From Thiodiazotropha sp050305975 (GTDB lineage Bacteria; Pseudomonadota; Gammaproteobacteria; Chromatiales; Chromatiaceae): 11,876 nucleotides of DNA. Each line of letters opens with the position of its first letter. Positions within the stretch are counted from its first letter, which is position 1. The stretch is from the NCBI GenBank assembly GCA_050305975.1, contig JBNLGI010000018.1, positions 1 through 11,876 of the forward strand, given 5' to 3'. This document shows positions 1 to 7,719 of this stretch, piece after piece. The translations under genes and the position numbers were made by a program. Under the pieces are notes generated by a model. It had not been told where the DNA came from and did not search any database. It was given only the letters and a program-made list of their open reading frames with translations.

Positions 1-249
1 GGGATCGGTCGGCACCAGTTGATCCCACTTCTTGTTGGGGAACTCCTGCAGCGCCGTGGAGACGGCGGCATCCAAACCGAGCGCCTCGACCAGCGCATCG
101 GCATTTGCCTTATCCAGGTGGTTCATGCCGAGGCAGGCGGATACCACATACACGGGCGCCAGACCCGCCGCAGCCGCGATCGCCTCCCAGCTCATGCCTT
201 TCGACTTTTTCGCCTCCAGGATGGCGTCACGCATTTCACTCTTGTTCAT
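1..249 (-). CDS. cynS: Cyanate hydratase (cyanase), N-terminal part, cut by window edge
   Basis: Cyanase converts cyanate and bicarbonate to ammonia and CO2 in the cytoplasm. The visible 83 codons begin MNKSEMRDAILEAKKSKG and end in LVPTDP, which matches the cyanase hinge motif (IPTDPTMYRFYEM in the E. coli enzyme). Residues about 5-75 form the DNA-binding-like helical N-terminal domain of the family (SWEAIAAAAGL helix-turn-helix, then a second helical bundle). The catalytic Arg, Glu and Ser lie in the C-terminal domain beyond the window, so activity cannot be judged. The ATG at 249 is chosen because an AGAGG ribosome site lies about 10 bases upstream. The gene diverges from the ABC importer and has its own sigma-54 promoter at 303-318, which suggests cyanate is an intermediate or substrate of this locus. 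Identity comes from remembered family sequence, not a search. Confidence 0.9.
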   Translation of the reverse strand, partial: MNKSEMRDAILEAKKSKGMSWEAIAAAAGLAPVYVVSACLGMNHLDKANADALVEALGLDAAVSTALQEFPNKKWDQLVPTDP

Positions 250-302
250 CGGTCGTTTACCTCTTTGTGTCTTACCGGTTTGAAAATACCTGATGGTCTC
301 AG

Positions 303-318
303 TGCAAATGCGGTGCCA
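303..318 (-). promoter_or_regulatory. Sigma-54 (-24/-12) promoter of cynS
   Basis: On the minus strand the sequence reads TGGCACCGCATTTGCA. This matches the sigma-54 consensus TGGCAC-N5-TTGCA at every conserved position and with exact spacing. The -24 GG is at 317-316 and the -12 GC at 305-304. Transcription would start near 292, leaving a leader of about 43 bases before the cynS ATG. Confidence 0.85.
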
Positions 319-467
319 ATCTTTCGCGCCGACTGGAACACACGACCGCTCCACACCCTACCCCACCTTAAATAGGGACGGCTTTTGGATCGAAACGGAG
401 AAGCCCCATGCCGGTGCCGATGCCATTCAGGAGCGGGGCATCACACACCCGGTTCGGGATCAACAAC

Positions 468-526
468 GGACAATTGCAGAGAAACGCACCCGCTTTGTCG
501 GACATAGTCGACAATGTGGACAATCC
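468..526. promoter_or_regulatory. Putative shared enhancer (activator-binding) region between cynS and the ABC operon
   Basis: The stretch holds GGACAAT at 468-474, an inverted pair TTGTCG (495-500) / CGACAA (509-514) with an 8-base spacer, and another GGACAAT at 518-524. The 11-mer GTCGACAATGT at 507-517 is the exact reverse complement of ACATTGTCGAC at 8199-8209 upstream of the OsmC operon. It lies roughly 100 bases upstream of the predicted transporter start and about 210 from the cynS start, both in the usual range for sigma-54 activator sites. Binding by the regulator at 3948-5573 is inferred. Confidence 0.55.
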
Positions 527-576
527 AAGGGTGGCGGAAACGGAAACTAGCGAGTTCTAGGGCTTGAAATCAGGCA

Positions 577-592
577 TGGCATGAACCCTGCA
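577..592 (+). promoter_or_regulatory. Sigma-54 (-24/-12) promoter of the ABC importer operon
   Basis: The sequence TGGCATGAACCCTGCA fits the consensus TGGCAC-N5-TTGCA with exact spacing and two mismatches (T at the sixth base, C for the first T of the -12 box). The invariant GG (578-579) and GC (590-591) are present. The predicted start near 603 gives a leader of about 25 bases before the ATPase ATG at 628. Confidence 0.75.
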
Positions 593-627
593 AACACTAA
601 CCGCAAAGTATCGCCCGAGGTTTCATC

Positions 628-1431
628 ATGAGCGCCAATATCAGCATCGATTACATCACCCACACCTTCAAGAGCCAGAGCCAGCCGACCCTGCAGGATA
701 TCGAACTGCGCATCCAGCCCGGCGAGAAGATCGCCCTGATCGGACGCATCGGCTGCGGCAAGTCGACCCTGCTGCACATGCTGGCGGGGCTGCTGATCCC
801 CTCCGAGGGGTGTGTGCGCATTCACGGGCATACGGTCACCAAGCCCAGCGCCAAGTGGAATATGATGTTCCAGAAGCCTTCGCTCTACCCCTGGATGAGC
901 GTACGCCAGAACGCCGAGCTGGGTCTGGTCTTCGCCGGCAGGAAAGATCCCGGGAAGGTCGACCGCCTGCTCGAACTGGTGGGACTGAGCGACAAGGCCG
1001 AGGCCCATGTGCAGAGCCTCTCCGGCGGCCAGCAACAGCGCGTCGCCCTGGCCCGCTCGCTGGCCACTTCGCCGGAACTGCTGCTGCTCGACGAGCCCTT
1101 CTCCGCCCTCGACGCCTTTACCCGCGCAACGCTGCAGGACGAGGTGGCCAAGATCGTCGGCCTCGAAGAACTGACCATGGTCATCGTCACCCACGACATC
1201 GACGAGGCGGTCGCCATGGCCGACCGGGTGCTGATCATGTCGGCCAACCCCGGCCGTATCGTAGGCGAGATGGCCATCGACCTGCCCTTCCCACGCAACC
1301 GCGCCAGTGCCGAATTCAGCAGCCAGCGCGAACAGCTGATGAACCGCTTCGAGCAGCTGGTCGGCGACGCCCACGCGTCCGAGACGCCAAGCACCGACAG
1401 CGAGCCCGGCAGCGCCCAGGAAGCGGCCTGA
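628..1431 (+). CDS. NitT/TauT-type ABC transporter ATP-binding protein
   Basis: Cytoplasmic ATPase that powers an importer of the nitrate/sulfonate/cyanate class. In the 267-residue product the Walker A is GRIGCGKS at 39-46, the Q-loop Gln at 82, the signature LSGGQ at 131-135, the Walker B LLLLDEP at 151-157 and the switch His at 189, so the enzyme looks intact. SLYPWMSV after the Q-loop resembles the LLPWLTV-type segment of NrtD, SsuB and TauB proteins. Residues from about 248 on form a Ser/Pro/Glu-rich, probably disordered tail. The ATG at 628 follows a GAGG site at 617-620. The gene is first in the operon, behind a sigma-54 promoter. The 120-base gap before the next gene contains a small imperfect inverted repeat (1485-1491 / 1506-1512). 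Substrate is not decided by this subunit. Confidence 0.96.
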   Translation: MSANISIDYITHTFKSQSQPTLQDIELRIQPGEKIALIGRIGCGKSTLLHMLAGLLIPSEGCVRIHGHTVTKPSAKWNMMFQKPSLYPWMSVRQNAELGLVFAGRKDPGKVDRLLELVGLSDKAEAHVQSLSGGQQQRVALARSLATSPELLLLDEPFSALDAFTRATLQDEVAKIVGLEELTMVIVTHDIDEAVAMADRVLIMSANPGRIVGEMAIDLPFPRNRASAEFSSQREQLMNRFEQLVGDAHASETPSTDSEPGSAQEAA

Positions 1432-1551
1432 AAGCACGGGCGCCGGTCATGACCCTTTCGAAACACCTCACTTCAACCTACCCCTTGGGCCCCTGACCGA
1501 TCAGCGGCTCAAACCATAACTATTAAATATCGACAAACAGGAAACGACCCC

Positions 1552-2790
1552 ATGAGCAAGCAAAAAGACGCTGAGTTAGAGTATCTGTTCCAACACGAAA
1601 TGAGCCGCCGGGACTTTCTCCTGGACGCGCTCGCGATGGGCGGCCTCGCCGCCGGCATGACCCTGCCCGGTATGGGCCTGGCCAACACAGCCGTCCCCGA
1701 TGACGAGGTGGTGCGCATCGGCTACCTGCCGATCACCGACGCCACCGCCCTGCTGGTGGCCCACGGCATGGGCTTCTTCAAGGACGAGGGGCTCGAGTCC
1801 GAAAAGCCGACCCTGATCCGCGGCTGGTCGCCGCTGGTGGAGGGCTTCACCGCCGGCAAGTTCAATCTGGTGCATTTTCTCAAGCCGATCCCCGTCTGGA
1901 TGCGCTACAACAACAACTTCCCGGTGAAGATCATGTCCTGGGCCCACATCAACGGCTCCGCCCTGATCGTCGGCAAGCACACCGGCGCCCAGGAGTTCAA
2001 GGACCTGGGCGGCATGCAGGTGGCGGTCCCCTACTGGTACTCCATGCACAACATCGTACTGCAGATGGGCCTGCGCAGCGCCAGACTCAAGCCGGTGATC
2101 CAGGACCAGAGCAAGCCCCTGGCCAAGGACGAGGTCAACCTGATGATCATGCCGCCGCCCGACATGCCGCCGGCGCTGGCGGCGAAGAAGATCGACGCCT
2201 TCATCGTGGCCGAACCCTTCAACGCCTTCGGCGAACTGAAGGCGGGCGGCAAGATGCTGCGCTTCACCGGCGACATGTGGAAGAACCACCCCTGCTGCGT
2301 GGTCTGCATGAACGAGGAGACGGTCGCCGCCAAGCCCGAATGGACGCAGAAGGTGATGAACGCCATCGTGCGCGCCGAGATCTACGCCCAGGAGAACAAG
2401 AAAGAGGTCGCCCTGATGATGTCGAAGGATGGCAAGGGCTATCTGCCGATGCCGGGCAAGGCGATCGTGCGCGCCATGACCTACTACGACGAGGCCGACT
2501 ACGCCTCGCCCCACGCCATCCGCAACCAGGGCGAGTTCCACAACGGCCGTATCGACTTCTCGCCATTCCCCTACCCCTCGGCCACCAAGTTGATCGTGGA
2601 GTCGATGAACCAGACCCTGGTGGGTGGCGACAACACCTTCCTCAACAAGCTGGATCCGGAGTTCGTGGCCAACGACCTGGTCGACTACAAGCATGTCAAG
2701 ACCGCCATGGAGAAGTATCCGGGCTGGGAGAAGGCGCCCGGTGTCGATCCCGCCAACCCTTTCGAGCGTGAAGAGGTGGTGAAGATATGA
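1552..2790 (+). CDS. Tat-exported NrtA/CmpA-like substrate-binding protein of the ABC importer
   Basis: Periplasmic solute-binding protein of the nitrate/bicarbonate/cyanate/sulfonate type, 412 residues. The N-terminus carries a twin-arginine signal, MSRRDFLLDAL at 17-27 with Arg19-Arg20, followed by a Gly/Ala/Leu-rich core and probable cleavage around residues 44-48, so it is likely exported folded. The mature part starts with VVRIGYLPITDATALLVAHG, the opening of NrtA/CmpA proteins, followed by GFFKDEGL and the hinge segment IDAFIVAEPFNAFGE. A Cys-rich HPCCVVC stretch is also present, close to a motif in nitrate-binding proteins. Start ATG 1552 has AGGA about 9 bases upstream. Its stop overlaps the permease start (ATGA). 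The divergent cyanase suggests cyanate or a cyanate-yielding compound. Nitrate, nitrite, sulfonates or nitriles are not excluded. Confidence 0.93.
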   Translation: MSKQKDAELEYLFQHEMSRRDFLLDALAMGGLAAGMTLPGMGLANTAVPDDEVVRIGYLPITDATALLVAHGMGFFKDEGLESEKPTLIRGWSPLVEGFTAGKFNLVHFLKPIPVWMRYNNNFPVKIMSWAHINGSALIVGKHTGAQEFKDLGGMQVAVPYWYSMHNIVLQMGLRSARLKPVIQDQSKPLAKDEVNLMIMPPPDMPPALAAKKIDAFIVAEPFNAFGELKAGGKMLRFTGDMWKNHPCCVVCMNEETVAAKPEWTQKVMNAIVRAEIYAQENKKEVALMMSKDGKGYLPMPGKAIVRAMTYYDEADYASPHAIRNQGEFHNGRIDFSPFPYPSATKLIVESMNQTLVGGDNTFLNKLDPEFVANDLVDYKHVKTAMEKYPGWEKAPGVDPANPFEREEVVKI

Positions 2791-3632
2791 GCGCGCCTCA
2801 CTCCATCACGGCCGATGCCATGGATGGCGTGAAAACTGAGAGCTTCGATTGGAAAAGGCTGAGCGGCGCCCTGCTCTCCCGCCTGCTCTACCCGGCGCTG
2901 GGCATAAGCGCCCTGTTGGCGGTCTGGTGGCTGGGGGGCTGGGCCATCGCCCACAACCCCGACACCGCCTCCTTCGCCGACTTCGCCCCGCAGCCGACCT
3001 TCGCCCGTCTGCTGGAGCTGCTGGGCAGCGGCGCGGTGGTCAAGGCGGTGCTGCCCAGCCTGGAGCGCATCGGCCTGGGCCTGCTGTGGGCGGTGGTGAT
3101 CGGCGTGCCGGTCGGCGTCGGCATCGGGCTGTTCGCCCAGATGCGCGAGATCACCCATGCGCCCTTCCAGTTCCTGCGCATGATCTCGCCGCTGGCCTGG
3201 ATGCCCATCGCGGTGCTGGCCTTCTCCACCTGGGACGGGGCCATCGTCTTCCTGATCACGGTGGCGGCCATCTGGCCGGTCATCTTCTCCACCGCCCAGG
3301 GGGTAAGGCGTATCGACCCCATCTGGTTCAAGGTGGCGAAGAACCTGGGCGCCGGTGGCGGCCAGATGCTGCGCAGGATCATCCTGCCGGCGATCGGCCA
3401 GGATATCTTCGCCGGTATCCGGCTGGCGGTGGGCGTGGCCTGGATCGTGTTGGTGCCGGCGGAGTATCTGGGCGTCACCAGCGGTCTCGGCTACGCCATC
3501 AACGATGCCCGTGACACCCTGGAGTACGACACCCTGGCCGCCATGGTCGTGGTGATCGGTGTCCTGGGCTTCTTTCTCGACGGCATCTGCGTACGCCTGA
3601 TCAACCGTTTCAGCTGGCATCACGAAGGGTGA
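2787..3632 (+). CDS. NitT/TauT-type ABC transporter permease
   Basis: Inner-membrane channel subunit of 281 residues that should dimerise and receive substrate from the preceding binding protein. Hydrophobic segments lie at about 33-56, 93-116, 131-147, 152-170, 208-226 and 249-267, giving six predicted helices. The cytoplasmic coupling (EAA-type) loop is at about 183-201, VAKNLGAGGGQ followed by MLRRIILP. The segment RMISPLAWMPIAVLAF matches the conserved third-helix region of NrtB-type permeases. The ATG overlaps the stop of the binding-protein gene by one base in ATGA, implying translational coupling. No strong intrinsic terminator follows: TGCCGA/TCGGCA at 3634-3658 is a weak hairpin without a T run, so transcription may continue toward the regulator. 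Confidence 0.95.
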   Translation: MSAPHSITADAMDGVKTESFDWKRLSGALLSRLLYPALGISALLAVWWLGGWAIAHNPDTASFADFAPQPTFARLLELLGSGAVVKAVLPSLERIGLGLLWAVVIGVPVGVGIGLFAQMREITHAPFQFLRMISPLAWMPIAVLAFSTWDGAIVFLITVAAIWPVIFSTAQGVRRIDPIWFKVAKNLGAGGGQMLRRIILPAIGQDIFAGIRLAVGVAWIVLVPAEYLGVTSGLGYAINDARDTLEYDTLAAMVVVIGVLGFFLDGICVRLINRFSWHHEG

Positions 3633-3765
3633 TTGCCGAAACCGCCTCTCCCTCGGCAGGGACGCCGCGCTGACCAGGCTACAGGCACCGAAATGGAGCC
3701 TCCTGCACCAGGTGCCGCACCAAAATGGGCGCAGAAACGCCGAGGGCGGATAGCGGGTAGTCGGC

Positions 3766-3830
3766 ATGGAGCGTAGCGTAATCCAGGATTGGATATGGTC
3801 TCGAATCTCCCGGATTCCGCTGCGCTCCAT
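3766..3830. repeat. REP-like dispersed inverted repeat
   Basis: The left arm at 3766-3787 (ATGGAGCGTAGCG and onward) and the right arm at 3809-3830 (ending GCGCTCCAT) are reverse complements over 22 bases with three mismatches, around a 21-base loop. The flank CCGGGCTACGGG is typical of a family of short intergenic repeats seen in many proteobacterial genomes. A diverged relative of the right arm occurs at 8110-8138. The element lies in the leader between permease and regulator and may form an RNA stem-loop that limits read-through. Confidence 0.7.
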
Positions 3831-3899
3831 CCGGGCTACGGGTTGTCACTGAAGATCGCAGAGCATCGAAATCCCATTTTCCAGATCCACTCATTGCCT

Positions 3900-3915
3900 T
3901 GGCATCGCTTTTGCT
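3900..3915 (+). promoter_or_regulatory. Sigma-54 (-24/-12) promoter of the activator gene
   Basis: The sequence TGGCATCGCTTTTGCT matches TGGCAC-N5-TTGCW with one mismatch (T for the sixth-position C) and exact GG-to-GC spacing (3901-3902 and 3913-3914). A start near 3926 would leave a leader of about 22 bases to the GTG at 3948. It implies that the sigma-54 activator gene is itself sigma-54 dependent, hence autoregulated. Confidence 0.7.
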
Positions 3916-3920
3916 CTTGC

Positions 3921-3936
3921 CAATGTCAACATTGTC
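3921..3936. promoter_or_regulatory. Putative operator at the activator's own transcription start
   Basis: A perfect inverted repeat CAATGT-CA-ACATTG (3921-3934) straddles the predicted start of transcription. Its right part continues as ACATTGTC (3929-3936), the 8-base core also present at 8199-8206 and, on the other strand, at 510-517. If the activator binds here it would sit over the start site rather than upstream, which would suit negative feedback. This is inference from a short motif. Confidence 0.4.
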
Positions 3937-3947
3937 AGGAGCAAGAA

Positions 3948-5573
3948 GTGACCCACTCCAATATCGCATCCACCCCCGAAGCTGAACTGCTGGTCGTGCA
4001 GGAGGCCGCCCGGCTCATCACCAAGTCGTCTGACCCGGAACCCTCTATCAAGGGCATCCTGCGGCTACTCTCCCAGTTGCTGGGCCTGAACCGCGGCCGG
4101 GTGCTGCTGCCCTGTCCGGACGACGGCACCCTAGACATCCGCTATGCCTACGGCCTCACCAAGGAGGAGCGCTCCCGCGGGCGCTACATGATCGGCGAGG
4201 GCGTCACCGGTAAAGTCTTCCAGACCGGCCAGCTGGCGCTGATCCAGAATATCGACGAGGAGCCGACCTATCTGGCCCGGGCGGTGGACCGCACCACCCT
4301 GCCCAACGAAGCGGTCTCCTTCATCGCCGTCCCCATCGTCATCGAGGAGTACCCCGCCGGTGTGCTGGCAGTGCACCGCTTGCGCCAGCGGGAACGTCCA
4401 TTCCGCCGTGATGTGGCCCTGCTGCAGGTACTCGCCACCCTGATCGGTCAGGTGCTGCGGGTCAACGAATTGGTGGCCGAGCGTACCGCCCATCTGATGA
4501 GCGAGAACCAGCTGCTGAAGAACAAACTGGAGAGCAAGGGAGCCCGCTACGGCATCATGGGCCAGAGCCCCGCGCTGCAACAGGCGATTCAACAGGCCCT
4601 GCAGGTGGCCGGCACCGGCACCACCGTGCTGCTGCTGGGCGAGTCGGGCACCGGCAAGGAGCGCTTCGCGCGCATGCAGCATCTGGCCAGCGAGCGGGCC
4701 GAAGGACCCTTTGTCAGCATCAACTGCGCCGCCATCCCCGCCACCCTGATCGAATCGGAACTCTTCGGCCATGAGAAAGGGGCCTTCACCGGCGCATCGG
4801 CCATGAAGCGGGGCAAGATCGAGCTGGCCTCCGGCGGCACCCTCTTCCTCGACGAAATCGGCGATCTGGACCTGGATCTGCAAGCCAAGCTGCTCAAGGT
4901 GCTGGAGCACAAGATCATCCAGCGGGTCGGCAGCAGCAAGGAGATTCCGGTGGACGTACGCATCCTGGCCGCCACCCACAAGAACCTGCAGGAGGCGGTG
5001 AACGACAACCGCTTCCGCCTCGATCTCTTCTACCGGCTCAACATCTTCCCCATCCGCCTGCCGCCCCTGCGCTCGCGCCAGGGCGACGTGCCGATCCTGG
5101 CGCGCTACTTCCTGAACCTGGCGAATCAGGAGTATGGGCGCAATCTCAGCTTCGGCCCCGGCGCCCTGGAGATGCTCGATGGCTACCCCTGGCCGGGCAA
5201 CATCCGTCAGCTGGAGAACCTGGTCAAGCGGGCGGTGCTGATGAGCACCGACAGTTTAATCACCCGCGAACTGATCAAGCAGATTCTCAGCGACGAGGAC
5301 GGCATCAATGCACCGGAGAGCGGCCAGTTCTCACACGCACACCGCCCCTATTACAACGAACGACCGCCGATACCCAGCGCACCGACAATCCCCCACGGCG
5401 TCCCCGATGGCATGCGGCCCTACGCACGGGTGCGGGAGGATGAGAAGGAACGTATTCTCGACGCCCTGCAGCGTCACCAGGGCAACAAGACCCGCGCCGC
5501 CATCGGTCTGGGCATGACGCCACGGCAGCTGCGCTACCGCATTCAGAAGTTGGGACTGGAGGGGGAGAGGTGA
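3948..5573 (+). CDS. GAF-domain sigma-54-dependent transcriptional activator (NifA-like architecture)
   Basis: Enhancer-binding protein of 541 residues that should remodel sigma-54 RNA polymerase using ATP. Residues about 15-170 form a GAF sensor domain (GEGVTGKVFQTGQLALI, FIAVPI, GVLAVHR). A helical linker with coiled-coil character follows at 172-198. The AAA+ domain runs about 200-435: Walker A GESGTGKE 231-238, sigma-54 contact loop GAFTGA 278-283, Walker B GGTLFLDEIGDL 296-307, arginine region FRLDLFYRLN 356-365. A linker of about 50 residues rich in Pro, His and Ser leads to a Fis-type helix-turn-helix at about 505-537 (NKTRAAIGLGMTPRQLRYRI). The GTG at 3948 is preferred over an upstream ATG at 3789 because AGGAG lies 6 bases before it, the sigma-54 promoter at 3900-3915 lies after the ATG, and the upstream extension overlaps the repeat. 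No NifA-type interdomain cysteine cluster is present. Its ligand is unknown. Confidence 0.95.
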   Translation: MTHSNIASTPEAELLVVQEAARLITKSSDPEPSIKGILRLLSQLLGLNRGRVLLPCPDDGTLDIRYAYGLTKEERSRGRYMIGEGVTGKVFQTGQLALIQNIDEEPTYLARAVDRTTLPNEAVSFIAVPIVIEEYPAGVLAVHRLRQRERPFRRDVALLQVLATLIGQVLRVNELVAERTAHLMSENQLLKNKLESKGARYGIMGQSPALQQAIQQALQVAGTGTTVLLLGESGTGKERFARMQHLASERAEGPFVSINCAAIPATLIESELFGHEKGAFTGASAMKRGKIELASGGTLFLDEIGDLDLDLQAKLLKVLEHKIIQRVGSSKEIPVDVRILAATHKNLQEAVNDNRFRLDLFYRLNIFPIRLPPLRSRQGDVPILARYFLNLANQEYGRNLSFGPGALEMLDGYPWPGNIRQLENLVKRAVLMSTDSLITRELIKQILSDEDGINAPESGQFSHAHRPYYNERPPIPSAPTIPHGVPDGMRPYARVREDEKERILDALQRHQGNKTRAAIGLGMTPRQLRYRIQKLGLEGER

Positions 5574-5660
5574 GCATCTAGCCCTGTTGATAGATCGCTT
5601 GATTGCCCTTGATCAGCGATGTGGATAGCAGGTTCTGGAATTGAACAACAGTTTTGAGTG

Positions 5661-5887
5661 TTGAGTTGGCGTTCGCTGCGCTCACGGTTTTTTGTGCCCC
5701 CCTCTCCCTGGCCCTCTCCCGCAAGGGGAGAGGGAAAGTGCTTTTCGAGTGCATCGGGCGCTTCTTGCCAGCTCGTGAAATCAAACCGATTATTCTCTCC
5801 GGCGCCTTTTCCATGCGTCCCCTCTCCCCTTGCGGGAGAGGGTCAGGGAGAGGGGGTGTATAAAACCCGTGAGTGCAGCAAACTCAG
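5661..5887. repeat. MITE-like inverted-repeat element
   Basis: Two arms, 5698-5734 and 5820-5856, are reverse complements over 37 bases with a single mismatch. They carry the CCCTCTCCC-GCAAG-GGGAGAGGG motif common in proteobacterial intergenic repeats. Similarity continues outward less perfectly: GCTGCGCTCACGG at 5675-5687 pairs with CCGTGAGTGCAGC at 5867-5879 with one mismatch, giving terminal repeats of about 70 bases around an 85-base centre. No coding capacity is evident. It lies between convergent genes, where it could form a strong bidirectional terminator-like stem, and its right end contains the stop codon of the beta-helix gene. Confidence 0.75.
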
Positions 5888-7719
5888 CGCGCGAGTTGGT
5901 GATCAGGATTAAGGCCCGTCACCTCCACCGCGCCGCGGTCAGGGCGATGATCTCTCGGATTGCCATAGAAATCTTCGGTAATGGGCAGATCGAGCGGTAC
6001 ATTATTGCCATCGATTCGCGTCCCGCTGTTGATGAGCGGTGAGTATTCATCCAGATTGCCCGAAAAATCAGCCGTAACATAGGGGGCTTCCGAACCCACC
6101 CGGAAGAGATCGCCCACCCAGTCGCGATACCATTCAAGAGCGTCATACCAGTTCAAGAACGGCGTGTCGTAGTAGTTGTAGCCTGCGAAGTCCAAGGTAT
6201 CGCTGAGTCCAATGAACTCGGGAATGATGTTGTTGTAGATTGCCGACTTTACCGAGGCCGGTCCGCTAAGCCTCACGGAGAAGCTGTCACACTGCAGAGT
6301 CCTTCCCTGATCACTGACGTAGGCGTCCCCCTCGATCCTGAGCAGCGAGTTGTTGCGGAAGATGAACCCATCGAAGCCGTCGGCGATGATATTGAGCATG
6401 AATCCGCCGGAAGGTCCAAAAAAATTATTCTCGAACAAAAAGTTGCGCAGTTTGATTTCACTCATCCAGTCCGCGTAGGCCGCATAGGGACTTGACTGCA
6501 ACATGATGATCATCGACTCGGTGTGGTAGATGCGGTTTTTCTTAAAACTGACGTTGCGTATGTCGTAGCCCATGTTGGCACCGGCCTCGTAGGTGATGAT
6601 GTAGGGCTGGAATCCATCGGAGTGGATATTGCATATGGTACCGACATTGTCGTTGTAGCCGTCATCCGTGTTGTAGATCTCATTGCCTTCAATGAGATAG
6701 TTCCTGCCAAGAATGAGGCCCATGCCATCATGGGTGATGTGGTGAACGGTATTGTTTCGGATGATGGCGTCATGGGCGCCGCCATGAATCCCATGAGCCG
6801 TATGCGTCACTTCGTTGTCTTCGACGATGATGTAGCGGCCGCCTATTTCGATCCCGGTGTTGTTGAAATAGACGCTGCAGTCTGTGGCGCTGGCAATCGG
6901 ACCGACCCGCTTCACCACATTGTTCTTGATATGCACAAAGCGACCGTGCTGTATGGAAACGCCGTCTTCAATGGTCAAACCTTCGATACGGATGCGAAAG
7001 TCACGCAGGGTGGGATTGAGTGGGCCGCTGATCGCGTACTCGGAGTCTTTGGGATATTTATCGTGATAGCCGCTCGGAGACACTCGATTGCCGATCTCGA
7101 GTCTGCCCAGCCGGGCAAGATGCTCTTCTCCCGGGGCTGCCTTGTAGGCAACCCAATCCGTATACAGGGGCGGACGGTTTTCCAGCACATCCACGCTGTC
7201 GTAGGGGTTGCCGGTGAAAGCGAGTTGAAGATCCCCGTAGTAGCCCTCATGCAGCAGCACGGTGTCACCGCTGGCCACGATCGAAGTTGCTTTGGCGATG
7301 GTCTCAAACGGAGCGTCGGCGGATCCATCGCCCAGTGTGTCATCGCCGGTTGCGGCATTCACATGATAGACCTGCGGCGCAGCGACGTGCTGACAGTTGA
7401 TGCTGTCCTCATAGTCCGTGAGACCGTCCTGATTGTTGTCAAAACCGTCACCGCAGATCTCGGGCTCACTCGGGCTGACCGAGCTGTTCATGTCGTTCAG
7501 ATCATCGCCGCCGCAGAAGATCGACTTGTGGCTATCGTAGTCTCTGTCGAGGCAGTTTTCCGGGTCATTGGTGACCGCATAATACTGGCCGTCGTATAAC
7601 AGCCATTCGCTCTCGCCGCTGGGCGGGGGCGTCCCACTCTCGGGCGTCCCACTCTCGCTCGGCGGGGGATCTGTTTCACTTCCACCTGGCGCGCAGGCAT
7701 AGATAAAGAGCGTGAGCAC
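5884..7719 (-). CDS. Secreted right-handed beta-helix repeat protein, probable lipoprotein
   Basis: The 611-residue product has no recognisable catalytic signature. Residues 1-9 (MLTLFIYAC) look like the end of a lipoprotein signal with Cys9 as lipidation site. Then come a Pro/Ser/Gly linker with two perfect 15-base tandem repeats (7627-7656, encoding ESGTP twice) and an Asp-rich loop at 89-109 (CGDGFDNNQDG to INC) like calcium-binding thrombospondin-type repeats. YHVNAATGDDTLGDGSADAP at 118-137 opens a parallel beta-helix domain with many NN-turn rungs (FENNFF, IIRNNTVHH, FKKNRIYH). The C-terminus (SPLINSGT, then FYGNPRDHRPDRGAVEV) resembles the choice-of-anchor Q type. Such proteins often bind or cleave polysaccharides at the cell surface. 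The GTG start at 7719 is weak: no clear ribosome site and too short a signal. Base composition is visibly lower in GC than the neighbours, and the gene opposes them, suggesting separate acquisition. Confidence 0.75.
   Translation of the reverse strand: MLTLFIYACAPGGSETDPPPSESGTPESGTPPPSGESEWLLYDGQYYAVTNDPENCLDRDYDSHKSIFCGGDDLNDMNSSVSPSEPEICGDGFDNNQDGLTDYEDSINCQHVAAPQVYHVNAATGDDTLGDGSADAPFETIAKATSIVASGDTVLLHEGYYGDLQLAFTGNPYDSVDVLENRPPLYTDWVAYKAAPGEEHLARLGRLEIGNRVSPSGYHDKYPKDSEYAISGPLNPTLRDFRIRIEGLTIEDGVSIQHGRFVHIKNNVVKRVGPIASATDCSVYFNNTGIEIGGRYIIVEDNEVTHTAHGIHGGAHDAIIRNNTVHHITHDGMGLILGRNYLIEGNEIYNTDDGYNDNVGTICNIHSDGFQPYIITYEAGANMGYDIRNVSFKKNRIYHTESMIIMLQSSPYAAYADWMSEIKLRNFLFENNFFGPSGGFMLNIIADGFDGFIFRNNSLLRIEGDAYVSDQGRTLQCDSFSVRLSGPASVKSAIYNNIIPEFIGLSDTLDFAGYNYYDTPFLNWYDALEWYRDWVGDLFRVGSEAPYVTADFSGNLDEYSPLINSGTRIDGNNVPLDLPITEDFYGNPRDHRPDRGAVEVTGLNPDHQLAR

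Noticed and set aside
547..1437. Long open frame on the minus strand opposite the ATPase gene
   Set aside because: It is an antisense shadow produced by GC-rich codon bias. The plus strand encodes an unmistakable ABC ATPase and the antisense product has no family features.
1576..2694. Long minus-strand frame opposite the binding-protein gene
   Set aside because: His/Val/Gly/Leu-rich shadow with no motifs or ribosome site; the plus-strand gene is well supported.
3634..3658. Terminator after the permease gene (TGCCGA/TCGGCA)
   Set aside because: A 6-bp stem with a 13-base loop and no T run; too weak to call.
3789..3947. N-terminal extension of the activator from ATG 3789
   Set aside because: It translates part of the dispersed repeat and lies across the sigma-54 promoter. 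GTG 3948 has a good ribosome site and starts just before the GAF domain.
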